Below, in pieces: positions 1 to 15,779 of a DNA stretch of 64,000 bases (position 1 is the stretch's first letter; every line of letters starts with the position of its first letter). The position numbers were made by a program, and so were the translations under genes. The notes below the pieces were generated by a model. It saw only the letters and a list, made by a program, of their open reading frames with translations, did not search any database and was not told the DNA's origin. Source of the DNA: Sphaeramia orbicularis (lineage: Eukaryota; Chordata; Actinopteri; Kurtiformes; Apogonidae); assembly GCF_902148855.1 (NCBI RefSeq), contig NC_043978.1, positions 35,603,794 to 35,667,793 of the forward strand, given 5' to 3'.

Positions 1-62
1 TAAGTAGTTGCAAGTGTTTAGCTCGTCTCACTGTGAAGCTTGGATCTGAAGTGTGTGCTCAC

Positions 63-2803
63 CTCTTCCTCTGTTGCCGTCTTTGGAAGCCTCATATGTG
101 TTGCATTTATTCCAATCTGTTTAGAAAGAAGAGCGGTTATCGGGTTAAGGTATACTTACTTTCAAATATTTAAATAGCTTTAAAGTGACATTTAGATTTT
201 TCCTTTACCTCAGCTGCTGCCTTTAGCTTCATGCTGATGTAAAGGTTTGAGTCATCACGGTCTCCAACCTTCAAAGACACATTTAATCACTGTTTTCTAC
301 TTTACAGATACATGCTGATAAAACATTACTTAAAGAAATGCAACTACCTTTCAGAGACACTGTAAACATGCAATAACACACAACATCACATGCTCGTGGA
401 CATGCAGCTGACCTGCTAACGTCTCCAGTGGAAAGCCATGAGAGAGTACATAGCAAAATGAACAACCAAAACACACAATAGCACGTTCCAGCCCTGCCCT
501 GACTCATGACAAGCCCCATCTCATATTTACCTGTAAAACCACTAAACCAGGTCTGAAGTTGGGGTCCTGGAGTTTCATCTGCTCCACATCCTTCTTGAGG
601 CGCTCCCTCACCTGCCTGAATAAAAGACCAAAGAATCAAATTTAACAGCAATTTTAGTGTCTGAGCAGTCGCATCTATTACTAACTATACACTATCATAC
701 GGGTGTGCTTATTACCAACAGGTGTTGAAACCAAAGGCCTACTACTGTTGGGACACTGATAATCATTTCCATTCCTCAGCCATTAAATCTAGGTTTTGAA
801 TAGGAAGTCAATGCAGGAATGGTCTTATCTATAGCCTTTGTCTTTTTATATTTCATTGAGTCAATAACTTCTAAAGATTTCATCACTTGCGTAGAGGGAT
901 GAGATAAGAAAGAGCTGAGCCAAGATTGACCTCAGTCAAATGAACCCATCATTACAAGCCAAACAATACTGGACTTCAGTTTACAACAATTACATTCTGT
1001 TTTATATCTATCATGTTAAATTACAACTCAAATGCAGTGACTTTTATTCTGTTTATGTGAACCATTCAACTCTGTTTGATATCGCTCTCTGAGACTGAAA
1101 ATTGGAATTGATTCACAAAAACCTTAAAATGTAGACTTACTATCTCACTTAAAATGTTTAACCTACAATATAGATTTAGATAAACTGGTCTCAGAGTAGG
1201 TGACTCAGTGGGATCTGAGGTCATCACATGAACCTTATTGACAACACTGAGTCACAGCATGTGGTTAATATTGATAAAGGATGCATGACACTGCTGAGAG
1301 CCACCATCTAAAATAAACGTCAACTAAATTCACAGCAAAAGGTTCACAGTATATTCTGACATTACACAAAGTGAATAGTGTTGACCTTTATTTGTCTAAT
1401 TTATCAGGTCTGAAATACACTCTAATGGTTTAATTGTAGTAGTTTTTTAGGAAAGTTTTACTCCATATGCCCCACAACATGTTAGATAGGTGTGATTTTT
1501 TTGTACTCGTGCAAGGAGCCACACTTGAGGATCATTCACAAACTACCAATATCATATTGTTCATTCTGATTTTTAAGATTGCATCATAACAAGGACCCTC
1601 ATCTCAGGGACAGCTGATAAAGATGCCTCACTCCATAGTCACTGATAAACTAGGGTCATATTCTTATAAACAATGTTGCAACAATATAGCACAGTTCACA
1701 GAGACATAAACATTTGGCTCTGAGATGCTTGGTCAATTATGGTTCTTTAGAGAAAACTAGCTGCAAACATTCTATTTTCTAAAATAAAATGAAATCATTA
1801 CAATAATTGCATTCATAAATACTTTCCAGCATAATACGTGGATGGAATGTCAGCATTTTTCAAGCTTCGGAGATCATGAATGATAACACCTCCAAATGAG
1901 AGGACAACTGACCTCTTCAGAGATGAGAGGCTGCTTCTGTTGCACTAACTAATGAGTACTGTGAGGGTCTGTTAACAAGGTGCAGGATGCCATGTCTTGT
2001 GACAGGCACATGCAGCCTAATGTCCCAAAATTATTTGTTATAGAGAGGTTTTGTCTCTTTGCAAGATGCAAAAATATGAGCAACGATTGGACTTTACAAA
2101 CTTTAAAATACACAAAGTAACAGCAGCCAACTTGCACCCTGTATTAAAGTAAAATACAAATAGTTACGCAAGATAACAACTTCTTTGTTTCTTAGTTAAA
2201 TGGGGAGTATTTGTTACTTGAGGTCACTGGACTAAAAGGGCAACGGTCGTATCACACCACACCACCACAGCTTCTTACATAATAGCTGCTGCACGATTTG
2301 CAATTCTTATGCAAAAGTTATTAGAAGACCAACCTTTGTAGGGTTTATCGCCAAATCTTATGTTTGACAGTCATTCAGAAATGTTGCACATCCTGTTCAA
2401 CTTACAAAGATTGGCCAGAACTATATTTTCCTGGCAAATCCAATAGGAGTCGTGATTTCTCTGGTGAGTTTCCACAATCAAATAAATACCGTTGGCACGC
2501 TTCATTCACGTGGCCAGCACCATACACAAGTCAAAGGTATGGAAACTGAAGCAGAATGGTAATAACTTAAAGATTATCGTCGTAAAATATGGAACCACGC
2601 AACTGAGAGAAGTTATGTGTTGTTATGTGTTTCACTAATATTAAGATACCGCTGCATATTCAAGGTGGCTAGTAGCTTCTCAGTCGACACATGCTCTGAT
2701 ATACGGATACACTTAATGTGCGCTAAAATACTGTATATGGCAGGTAAAATGTATTTAATACTCACGCCGAGACCTCTTTCCCACTTAAAATTTGAGCTGA
2801 CAT
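63..2803 (-). CDS. mthfd1: Cytosolic C1-tetrahydrofolate synthase, first four coding exons (partial)
   Basis: This is the trifunctional folate enzyme (methylene-THF dehydrogenase, methenyl-THF cyclohydrolase, formyl-THF synthetase). Only the start of the dehydrogenase/cyclohydrolase domain lies here; the gene continues past the left edge. Coding exons on the minus strand are 2801-2803 (ATG) to 2766, 615-531, 268-209 and 116-63, with GT-AG borders and consistent phases. The peptide starts MSAQILSGKEVSA, continues QVRERLKKDVEQM and then VGDRDDSNLYISMKLKAAAE and IGINATHMRLPKTATEEE, matching vertebrate MTHFD1 residue for residue in spacing. The catalytic Tyr and Lys of the family (Y52 and K56 in human) correspond to Y51 and K55 in NLYISMK. 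The N-terminus has no mitochondrial presequence, which favours MTHFD1 over MTHFD2 or MTHFD1L. The 2.15 kb first intron holds nothing I recognise. Confidence 0.93.
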
Positions 2804-3389
2804 CTTCCGTGCTTCGTATTTCCAGTTCTGGGATGCTTGTCCGTCCTGCACACTACCTGGCAAGAAGAAGAGTGCGCTCTAAAAAGTAAGTTTATTCAAC
2901 TGACTCGGGTCAAAGGCGCTGTCGTACGTCCTATTAACAAATTAGGTTCTTACGCTCAAAATCAGCGTATTAACTTTACTGAATAGTTACAAACGGGAGC
3001 GTAACGCCCCGTCGGCATGACGACAAAGAGAGGGGCGGGGAGACACGTCAAGTGTCGACGCTAATACCCAATCATATGCATTATATAAGTTCTTTATGGA
3101 AGCTACTGACCAATAACATTTCCGTATTTACGCTCCCACCCACTGGGGGCGGTGACGAGGCGGAAGTGGACGTAATTGCGCCAAAAGCCAGCAGAGGGCA
3201 GCACTATATTTACACACGGCTTAAAAAGAAGCAAAATATCAAAGCAGTGTTTGTATGGGCCAAGTTGACGGTGACCAGACGTTGTTTTGAAGGTATCGTC
3301 TCTTCTAGAGAGTGCTAGAATATACTACACTTATATATATATATCTACAGATATTTCCGTCCGATGTATCATGAGGAAACTCAGAGGCA
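2804..3389. promoter_or_regulatory. Bidirectional promoter region between mthfd1 and dorip1
   Basis: The two start codons lie 586 bases apart on opposite strands, so this short stretch must hold both 5' UTRs and both promoters. It is richer in CG dinucleotides than its surroundings. It contains a GC-box-like GGGGCGGGG at 3032-3040, a CACGTCA element just after it, and CCAAT sequences near 3067 and 3109. No clear TATA box is placed for either gene. The transcription starts themselves are not determinable from sequence alone. Confidence 0.6.
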
Positions 3390-6318
<2,929 letters not shown>

Positions 6319-6860
6319 ATTTTTCCAAAACAAGAGGACACATGGATGAGCAGGAGTCACATTAAGCAGATTCATCCAGTTTTCCAAGATTTTCTTCAGA
6401 CCCCACAGATGGCATTACATTTCTGTAATCATTTAAACACAGGACATGTTTTTCAGCCATTTCTTCTGCTGTTAGCTCATTATGTGCTAAAGGACATGCC
6501 CTTGGATGCTTGGAGAAAACTTACCTGTGCAAAGTGGAATTACTTTTTTGGGGGGTTTTTTGGAGCTTGCTTGGAATCCAAGAATATAATGGACTATAAT
6601 AGTTCTGAGTTGATATGCAAAAATGACAGTACCAATGAATAATCAGGATATATCCATTATCATACCACAAAAGCAACCATATGGTTTTTAAAATGTCATT
6701 GTTGAATGGACCACACTACTGGTGCTAAAAAAAAAATCTTTGTTAATGAGAAGTTTGGAATTGACAGTCCCATTTTCATCAAATGCGCCACTTTACGTCT
6801 CTTTCTTAATTCTGATTGTATGCATATCAGCCCTTTCAGAAAAATAAATGGTCCTTTTCA
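6319..6860 (+). other. dorip1 3' UTR with AATAAA poly(A) signal
   Basis: After the TGA the sequence is AT-rich and non-coding. An AATAAA hexamer at 6842-6847 is the first good poly(A) signal and would give a 3' UTR of about 540 bases. From there to about 7417, where the klhl28 3' UTR probably ends on the other strand, I see nothing recognisable. Confidence 0.55.
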
Positions 6861-7416
6861 TATTTTTACTATGGTTTAATGATGGATAACTGAACAGCAA
6901 AGTCGAGGTCCATGACAGCTTGTTTCTAAATGTCAGAAATTGGAAGCATGAATGACCAGATGCTGAAATACAATTATATTAATTGTCGTAGCAGCCAAAC
7001 GTCTTTTCGGATGCTAATAGCATAAATGTTTTATAATTCCAATATGCTAAGCTTGTCCTATGAACAACACATCAATGCATTAGTTAAGCATGTTATTACT
7101 GTCAACAGTATACACTGCAGTCTCCAGCAAGAAGTATGTTTTTAAATTTCATTTAGTTTTGGGCATCAATCACTTAATAGTTTCAAAATAGTGCCTCTGT
7201 CAATTAAAGTTTGTCAAAATTAATCCTGCAAGTGAAAAGCCTTTGTCATTTTTAGCTTTTAACTGCTGTTTTTCTATGCAAATGCTGTTTCTAAAATGCA
7301 AATACAAATATTTTTTCAGTACACTTGTATTGATTTATTTTGTCGGACTTAATGCATTGCACGGGTATTTATTACAAGAGTCACATACAAGCAGACAGTA
7401 CCTTTTAAGGCAGGCA

Positions 7417-10400
7417 TTTATTTTAAACTGGGTACAACTGCACCACACAAACTGACTAAAATGTAAAATGTCTTCAATCAAAACATGATCAAATGTGAAA
7501 AGCTACTGTTTCTACACCTAAGGTTATCTTGTACTTCCAGTATTAATCCACAGGATATAAAATTCAAGATCATCACCTTACTCCAGACACACGATGGGAA
7601 ATGTAAAAGAAGCAGAGTGGTAGTTTGGCTAACATTGACATCAGTTTCAAAAGGATTTGCTTTCAGACACAAACATTAAGAGTGGCAGTCCATTCCAGAC
7701 CTGGTGTTAGTCATCCGTCTGCTCTCTTTGAACAAGCACTTTGGTGAGAGTGGTGGCAAAACATGACATTGGTTAGGCCATAATAATAATGCGAACAAAC
7801 TCATCCCTTTTGCAGATTCACGTTTGCAGATTTTCATCAGCCTCTCTCCAAAATTCATCAGAGTAGTAGTGAATATACACCTCAGAAAACATGACAGTAT
7901 ACATAACATTGATGCTAAATGAATCATGGCAGCAGCACATAATTACGCCTGCGTGATCTGTGCTGTGGCTATAGTAAAGTGATCAACAAAAATCTATCAA
8001 CAAATAAACAACAGAATTAGCAATCAAAATCAGACTGGGTAATGTTACAAAACATGAACAATACAAATAAAATAAATACAAAAAAATCAAATCATACAAT
8101 CCTCACGGAATTACACATTTGCAGAATCTTTCAGTTATACATAAATCATGTAAAGATGTACAGGAACAAGGGGAAGTACTACATATGGTCATGCAAACAA
8201 CCTGCAACAAGCTAAAGGTCTCAGCAGTGACACACTGACCACTTTTCAAGGCAAATGTTAATCGAGATCTCATCAGTAGCGATGACTTTGGAGAAGAAAC
8301 TACCTGTGCTGGTGACATTATGTGAAAGAGCACAGGTTCTATTTCTGTGGGGATACAGCTGACCTGTATAGAGGTTATTTGGCCATTAATGAAGCTACGT
8401 AAATAAACATATGCCTTGTAAAAATGAACCAGTACACATGACATAAGGTAGAAGGACAAATGCCTGGTAGGATGAGGCAAAGTCAAAGGTCTATTTGATT
8501 TCGTTAGACGCCCACATTTTTAGCCGACAGTGTAAATCAACAGACATGCCATGTGTAGATCTGTTACAGCAATATGAGATGCCTTGGCTTTTTAAAGAGA
8601 CAAAGTTAACACAAAACATTAATCCACACAGGAAAAATAAGTCTTATTGCATTATCTAAATGCCATTAGCCTAAATTAAAAGTTATGTACAAATTACAAT
8701 ACGTATCAAATAGTTTGGTAAGTGCAATGCAGAGCTTGGTTAAAGTTTCCACTTATGTGCAAACATTAGTGGACAGAGCAATTCAGTCTAAACTTGGACA
8801 TTAACAGTGATTCAACTGGACACACTACACTTAACCGTTCTGAGTCCATTGCCCCCTCTATTGCTGTGCATTGTTGGACCCGTCTGTGGAGTTTGGCCCT
8901 AAGGCTGCACAGACACCATCAGCCAGCCTACAGCCAAATGCACTCAGGGAGCTCAGAGTCTGCTCATCTGGTTTCTCTCTCAGGACACAGCACAGGTAAC
9001 AACGTGGCCTAAGCTGGCTGGCACAGACCTTGGTATTTTAATCACCCAACTCTTCTCAACAGCATGGAAGAATGCAAATAGATGAATGAAAATGTTCTAA
9101 TTGTGGCACAAAAGGGAACGTTTCTACACTGGGGCTTTAAAAAAAACAAAAGGTTCATGCTTTGGCACTTCACATGAAGCGGTCAACAGATTACCTTAAA
9201 CCTGAGCTAGCGAAGCAAGACCTTGTCCACATGAGGATCACACATTTGGTGGCGAGTTCATGAATGCAGAGTCAGGTGTCAGACCCAATCATAAGCAGAA
9301 AGGTTGTGTTCATGGCCAATAATGCGAGACTGTACTGGCATCACGGACTGAGACACTGACAAAGCATGCTCACATCCTGTAGATGGGATGCCAAAGCACA
9401 TGGCATCTTTTCAAAAGTGGACAATTCAGACGATTGTCAAAAAAGGAAAAAAACAACAGAGAAAGGCAGACTTTTCAGAATTATGAGGATTTAAGTTGCC
9501 ACTGCCTAATCAGAGGCTTTGCTATCAGTTGTGTTTCTATTGCACAGTTGGGAGCCATTCAGATTTCATGCATTTTTAAATGCATATACATCAAATCAAA
9601 ACATCTAATAGAAATGTAGCAGAGGGTGAACAGAGGTTGGCCTGATTGTGAGGCCACACAGACAAACAGCTGAATCCTGAATCCTAAATATAGCACCAGT
9701 TGGTATTGTGTACAGACCAAAGGGTGAAAAGAGGGCCAAGGTCGATTTCAACAATTGTGAAGAGTAGCAAGTGCATGACCTGACCTTAGGAAGATGTAAC
9801 AGAAGAATAATGTGGGAGTTTTTAAACTGGCTCCCAGGATGAAGTTGAGACTAGTGGCAAATGCTCTCTGGAGATTTATCAGGGCTCGTCATTCACCTCA
9901 ACAGTGACCCATGTAATTAAACTACACATTGAGTCGCATTCATACTAGTGACCCAGTGCAGAAAACATTTACAGGCAATGCACTAGAGGATATATTCATA
10001 TCTATATATTTCATTTAGACTATTTACAAGAGAGAAAAAAGGCAGCCCTTTTGAGGAAATATAAAGATTCCCACTTTTCTCTTTTTTGTGAAGCACTGAT
10101 TTTGATGCCAGACTGTGTCACTGAATCTGAGCATCAGTTCTGCACGCAGACACATAACAAAACAAAAACAATCCTATCTGACATGCACATACCCCTCAAG
10201 CATACACACGGACATACACGCTACATGGCCAACAACCACATATTCATACAAATACACAAGCAAACTGAAGTGTTTTACAAAACTTGAACAAATGTTCTGG
10301 TTGCAGCAGGGGGGGAAGTGTCAAACAGTTAATGGCATGAAGGGGGAAAAAAAAAATGTCTGCTAATATAACAAATTTTAAAACAAAAGTGACAGATTTC

Positions 10401-10741
10401 TCCAACAATCTTCTGGGAAATGGCTCAGAGTCCTCATTGTGGTCCAGCAGCAGTAGTGTGTTCATCTCCTCGACTGTCTGACTCGACTTCTCTTTTTCCG
10501 CTTAAAGTTTGCGGCTTGTCTTCATCTCTACAGCCATATCTGTGGTCAGCTCTGCCAGTCAGGAAGCCTGGCGTATCCGTCTACCCAGTAGGCTCTCTCT
10601 CTCCTCAAGCATTCATGTCGGTGTGCAGCGCTCCTCTGCACCTGGAGGATGAATGTGGGGAAGGAGGAGGAGGAGACAACAAAAAAGAAAAGTCTTTGTG
10701 TCTAAGTTTCCTTATTGGGTCCTAGCCGGCTGGGCCATGGG
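7417..10741 (-). other. Probable long 3' UTR of klhl28
   Basis: This 3.3 kb stretch lies directly downstream of the klhl28 stop codon, has no long coding frame, and carries no recognisable transposon, unlike most other gaps of this size in the window. A minus-strand AATAAA (TTTATT at 7417-7422) closes it, where it converges with the end of dorip1. Further TTTATT copies inside could serve as nearer poly(A) sites, so the exact end is uncertain. Freedom from repeats suggests it is functional transcript sequence; this is inference. Confidence 0.5.
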
Positions 10742-13700
10742 TCAAAGGGCAGTCAGACCAAAGTTACACCGGCAATACATCATGCCGCTCGAGTCCAGCC
10801 AGCTGTCTGAAATAGGGTCATAGCGCTGGACAGTGTTCAGGTAGGATGACCCAGAGTGACCTCCCACCACGTAGAGGTAGTTGTCCACAATGGCAGAGCC
10901 CACACCTGCAAACAACAACATCAGTCATACACAGCCAGTGACACTGCATCATTCATCAATCTTCTATGGGCAGCAATCACAGGCAACCAAGCCTGCACAT
11001 ACATGAGAGATCTACATCCCAGTAAAGCACATGTGCATGGAAATAAAAGTAACACCTGGATCTGAATCAGATCACATTTTTAAAAAATGGACACCTACGT
11101 TTTGTACACAACTCCAAACGAGAAGTAGTTGTCGTATGAAAAAAAAAAGCAAATTAAGATATAGTTTGATTTGCATTTCAGTGTAGACGTAATGGAGTTT
11201 GCTCCAACATGAGGTAAATATTCCTCCTTCTCTGTCTCTATTCATGAACAAATTAAGACCTATTCTCAGTTTTCTTCACTCCCAGCATGATAAGCTGTTT
11301 TCAGAGTAGATGCAAGAACTACATATTGTTTGGGTAGTTATTATTACTTTTTGAGTTTCTTTGTTAATATTCAGACCTATTTTTTGTGCTGAAGTGTACT
11401 CAAAAGCTGTTTACATGTACTCCTATCCATTTATTTAAAAAAAGACATTTTTTGAATAACATACATCACCTACATTTCAATCTTCTGTTTTTTTAATTAC
11501 TGACACCCATTCGTATCTGCTTTTCTCTTGTTGTTTATGCTTGGGTGAGATGCTTTTTTAAAACTCAGTCTGGTTGTGTTTCTATTGCATTGTATTTTGA
11601 GCTTTTTTTTTTTTTTGCTTTTCTTTACTGTCCAACCCATCAATAACACAAAGTTGCAACATATTTCTTGTTTTATCATCCGTTTTTTTTAAACTGAAAA
11701 TTGTATAAATTTTGTTTTAGAATATTCTAACAGCATGCTTTTGTACAGCATTATGAGAGTCTCTGAATTAAAAACTCACCAGTTCGTGGATCATTCATTG
11801 GTCTGCAGGCTGTCCACTGGTTCTGATGTGGATCATACCTCTCAATGCTAGACAGATGTGACACTCCATTGTGTCCACCCACCACAAATATAAAGCCGAG
11901 CATGACGCCCACTCCAAAGTTGATTCTCTTATCTGCCATGGGGGCTACCATTTCCCAGGCATCCTTGCTGGGGTCATACCGCTCCACGCTGTAAAAAAAC
12001 AAAACATACATATAATTTTAATAGACTTCAGTTCATTCAGAAGAGAAGCTAAGTTCACACACCCACCCATTCAACTGCAAAATCTGTGAGTATGAGTTTC
12101 CAAAATTGGCCTGAATCAAATTAAATCCCTGATGGTGACTAGAACATGGCAAGGTGGATTTGTTTTCCAGAAAGCAATAACAAATAGGCTGTTGGGGAAA
12201 GAAAAAAGTCCCCAAAGATTCTCTGTCCAAACACATTCTCTTCAGGGGTTTTGGGAGTCAAGGAAACAAGCAACAGAGACACTGCTCTTTAGAGATCCAC
12301 AGCAACAACAGAGGTCTAACCATCAGCACACAGGCACTCTGAAAGAAACTTCGGCAACCACTTGTGTTATGACTCCTCTTCACTTATTAACAGACCTCTG
12401 GCCATTTTCTCAGCAACACTTGACATCCTTCACCTGATTGCCATTTCTATTTAATCACCAACAAGACCTTGAGAAAGAAAGCCAAGTTAGGAGCTCTAAA
12501 CAGGGTGGATGCTTTGCACTGCAATCAGAGACAAGTAAAAAGTGTGGTAGAGTGTCTGAACTTGATGTTATTGGTGTCAAATGTAGGATGATGTTAGGAG
12601 CCTATTTTGATCGTATGTGTATTATTGTAGACTTCACTTTACAGAGAAAAAAAGAGAGATGAAATTCAGTGCCAGTACCCAATATAGATGAGTAAAATGA
12701 TGTTGGAGTTTACCCAACCATTACTAAAGACTATTTATTTTTCAATAAACCATTATTATGCAATGATCTTTAACTAAATCACAACAGGTGAACATCAGTC
12801 ACTACTATCTGTGAATGTCATCTTATTTCTCATTAGGTTATAAACAGTCAAGAAGACCAATATAGCACTGAATCCATAGTAATTACACAACATACCAAAA
12901 TTAACCTTTATGTAGTATGTAATCATTAAATCTGCTGTGATTTAAACTGCATACAACACAAATTTTCCTCATTTCAAAATCTATACAATCCCATGGGCTA
13001 CTTGAAAATTGAGGATGTGAATTAATAAAAATTCCACATTGTTAGCTTTAAGTAGCCTTAATAAAAAGTTTCCTAATAAAATGCTACAGGTAAAATACAC
13101 TACAGATGACACTATGAAAAGATAACAAGTCTTGGTTGTTGTACCTGTTCATATGGGCTGGACCATAGCCTCCAATAGCATACACCATGCCATCCAGTAC
13201 AGCTGTGGCAAAACAGCTGCGTGACTTTGTCATGGGTGCCACAGGCTGCCACTCCTTCAGCTTCGGTACATATTTCTCCACTGACTGCAGGTAATACTGG
13301 CCATCATACCCTCCAAGGGCATACAGCTCTCCAGCCAGGACCACCACCCCAAGGGTGCTGCGGCACTCGGCCATACGTTCCACCGAAGACCAAGTGTTGC
13401 TTTCAGGGTCCCAGCTCTCCACTGTACTCTCGTGCCTTCGATAACTAATGCCTTGTCTCATGTGTGTGGCGATGCCTCCCACAACATAAACCTTGTGGTC
13501 CAGCACTGCAACACCAAACTCGTATCGAGGTACACTGAGAGGGGCCAGTCCTATCCATGAGTCTGTCTGAGGGAAATACATTTCCATGCTGCAAAAAGAA
13601 AGAGGGACATTTTTCAGTGGGTGAAGCAGAACATGGAGTAGACAATACAGCAATTTCAAGAGGTGTCTTTAGAAAGGTTTATAAGCAACTGCATTAGCAT

Positions 13701-14698
13701 TACCTTTCCAATGTGGCAAACAGTCCAGCCTTGCCTCCCACTGCAAGCAGCACCTTTGGGGCACACCTGGGCCGTGCTGACAACACAGTTTGATAGGAGA
13801 GCCGGTGCTCAGGCATAAAGTGATATTTGAGGGCCTCATTGAGCAGGTGCTTGCATGCATGGTCATCTCGTATAAGGTGGTTGGCTTCATATAGGCGAGT
13901 GAGAAATTTGACGCTGAGGAGTGGAAGGCGCACACAATGCAGCAATTGAGCCAGATGCTGCTGTCTCTCAGTAACATCATATTTGATCCATGATTCCAAC
14001 GCATAAAATACAGTCTCTTCTGTGACAACCTTAAGGCAGTCGTTGGACACAATTTCATCCAACTCAGCCCTTGTCAGTTCAAAAAACTCCTCTGTCTGAC
14101 AGACTTCTTCAAAGTTCTCACAGATGAACTTGGTTGCAGCCAGGCACAGATCGTGACAGCCATATGTCTCTGCAAAGCGGGAGATGCCTATACAGTTCCC
14201 AGCATCAAGCTGGCTTTCTAAGAAAGAACAACACTCTTTGAGTACAAGTTTGACCTGAAGTAAGTTGGCAGCCGGTAGAAGAGATTCCACTGTTTCCTGG
14301 GAGATAAACACTGTGCCAGTGTAGGCATACTCAACGATGGCCTAGAAGAGAAAACAGTAAAGTGTAACATAAACCAAACTTTAGTGCATCACTTAACTAT
14401 TGCAGTAATCAAGTTTGACAGCTGGTTCCAAGCATACCTGCAAGGCAGTCTCATCAATGCACTGGAACTCCACCTCCGAGGTCTCCTTTTCTGACAGGTT
14501 ACCTGTGAACATGGCCTTGAAGTAAGGACTGATGCTGGCCAGCACTACTTTATGGGCATGGATCTTGGCATCACCCACACGAAGAACAATATCACAGAGT
14601 TCATGATCCTGCCGCAAGAGCTGGAGGCCCTGCAGCAGCTGCTCCGAGTGAGGCCGAGTCAGACTGGCAAACATATAGGACTGGTCCTGCTGGTCCAT
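10742..14698 (-). CDS. klhl28: Kelch-like protein 28, complete, 5 coding exons, 571 aa
   Basis: BTB-BACK-Kelch proteins act as substrate adaptors for CUL3 ubiquitin ligases. Minus-strand coding exons are 14698-14438, 14341-13704, 13588-13145, 11988-11780 and 10905-10742, with GT-AG borders and a total of 571 codons plus stop, the same length as I recall for human KLHL28. The first exon opens exactly at the ATG after a splice acceptor and encodes the BTB start, with DHELCDIVLRVGD and KIHAHKVVLASISPYFKAMF. The BACK domain follows (residues about 125-235, with CIGISRFAETYGC). The C-terminal half holds six Kelch blades with repeated GG and Y..W pairs, for example VYVVGGIATH, LYALGGYDGQ, VYAIGGYGPAHMN, IFVVGGHNG and LYVVGGHSGSSYLNTVQRYDP. 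The end is CRCNFGLTAL. No defect is seen. The 5' UTR lies in a separate exon near 15590. Confidence 0.97.
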
Positions 14699-15589
14699 CT
14701 GATAAGAGGAAACCACGTATTAAAAACAGGTTGACATGTTTAAAGACTGTACTTTCGTAATCACCTGATATGCGACAATAATAACAGAAATGTCATAAAA
14801 CGTCTAAATTTGCCAAATTTGATCTTGCCTTGAGACTCAGCTGAAAAGTCAACAAAACAAAGGCCAATAGAATATCGTGTAAATAAGACGAATACATATG
14901 TAGGAAGGAGAATAACTTGTTGATGTTCCGAAGTAATGCAGTCATTATCCTGATCCGTTTTGTCACTAGACAGGAAGGGAAGCTAAGAAATCATGATCTC
15001 TTTAATCCAATGCTAACGGCTATAGCACTTAGGTTAACCTTTCTGACAAGAAAGCATAAAATTGCAGGACTGCGACTTCAGCCATGAGCTAAGTGTCTAA
15101 ATCCTCTTGTGCATAGAGGTATGCTGTATGACATTTAGCTACAATAATGTCAACTGTTTCTGTGCTGACATGAGCCAGTGCGTGATCTCTGAACGCAGGA
15201 CATGGCCAGATCAAAACTCGCTAGCTATCTCTTAGCTTTGCATCGGCAGATAGCTAAGGCGTTAGCTAACACACTGTAAACTACATCAGCGACTGGACTT
15301 TAGCGTAAAAATATTTCCGGAGACCTCCTATTTCCGTTACTATTAGCTTGTGTGGTGCACTGTGTTGTCACATATACCAGATTCCCCTAAACATAGACTG
15401 ATTATTTTTATGTTTCATGTCACTGCAGTCAGCGCAGGTTAGCTGCTAAAAATAAACACGGTTACTGTGGCTAGCTGCATCATTGATTGATATACAGTAA
15501 CATGGCTGACAGCTACAAAACGTGACGTTATAGCTAGCTGTCAGATAGCATTTAAACAAAGATATGTGTATGAAGGAAAGAAATCAGAC
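14699..15589 (-). other. klhl28 5' intron
   Basis: This 0.9 kb separates the first coding exon, whose acceptor abuts the ATG, from the upstream non-coding exon. I see no repeat, RNA gene or coding sequence in it. Confidence 0.5.
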
Positions 15590-15760
15590 CTGTAACCTAG
15601 TGTCCGTCTGTTGTGCCGCTGTAACGTCCGATTTTGCAGTGGCGGAGTTCAGCAGCGACGAGTGGGAACCCCGAGCGGCTATCAGGAAAACAACCTCCTG
15701 CCAACCTAGCCTCTAAGCTACAGAGGAGCTCTTATAAGCAGCTAGCGAAAACAGCACACC
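15590..15760 (-). promoter_or_regulatory. klhl28 non-coding first exon and promoter
   Basis: On the minus strand a good splice donor (TTACAG/GTCTGA, exon end at 15590) follows a CG-containing stretch that is much less AT-rich than its surroundings. The first coding exon begins precisely at the ATG after an acceptor, so a separate 5' UTR exon is required, and this is the best candidate. The upstream limit is a guess. Confidence 0.5.
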
Positions 15761-15779
15761 CACTTCCGCTGTTTTCAAA

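Noticed and set aside
2617-2889. Plus-strand frame of 90 codons across mthfd1 exon 1
   Set aside because: It is the opposite strand of a well-supported coding exon and its intron.
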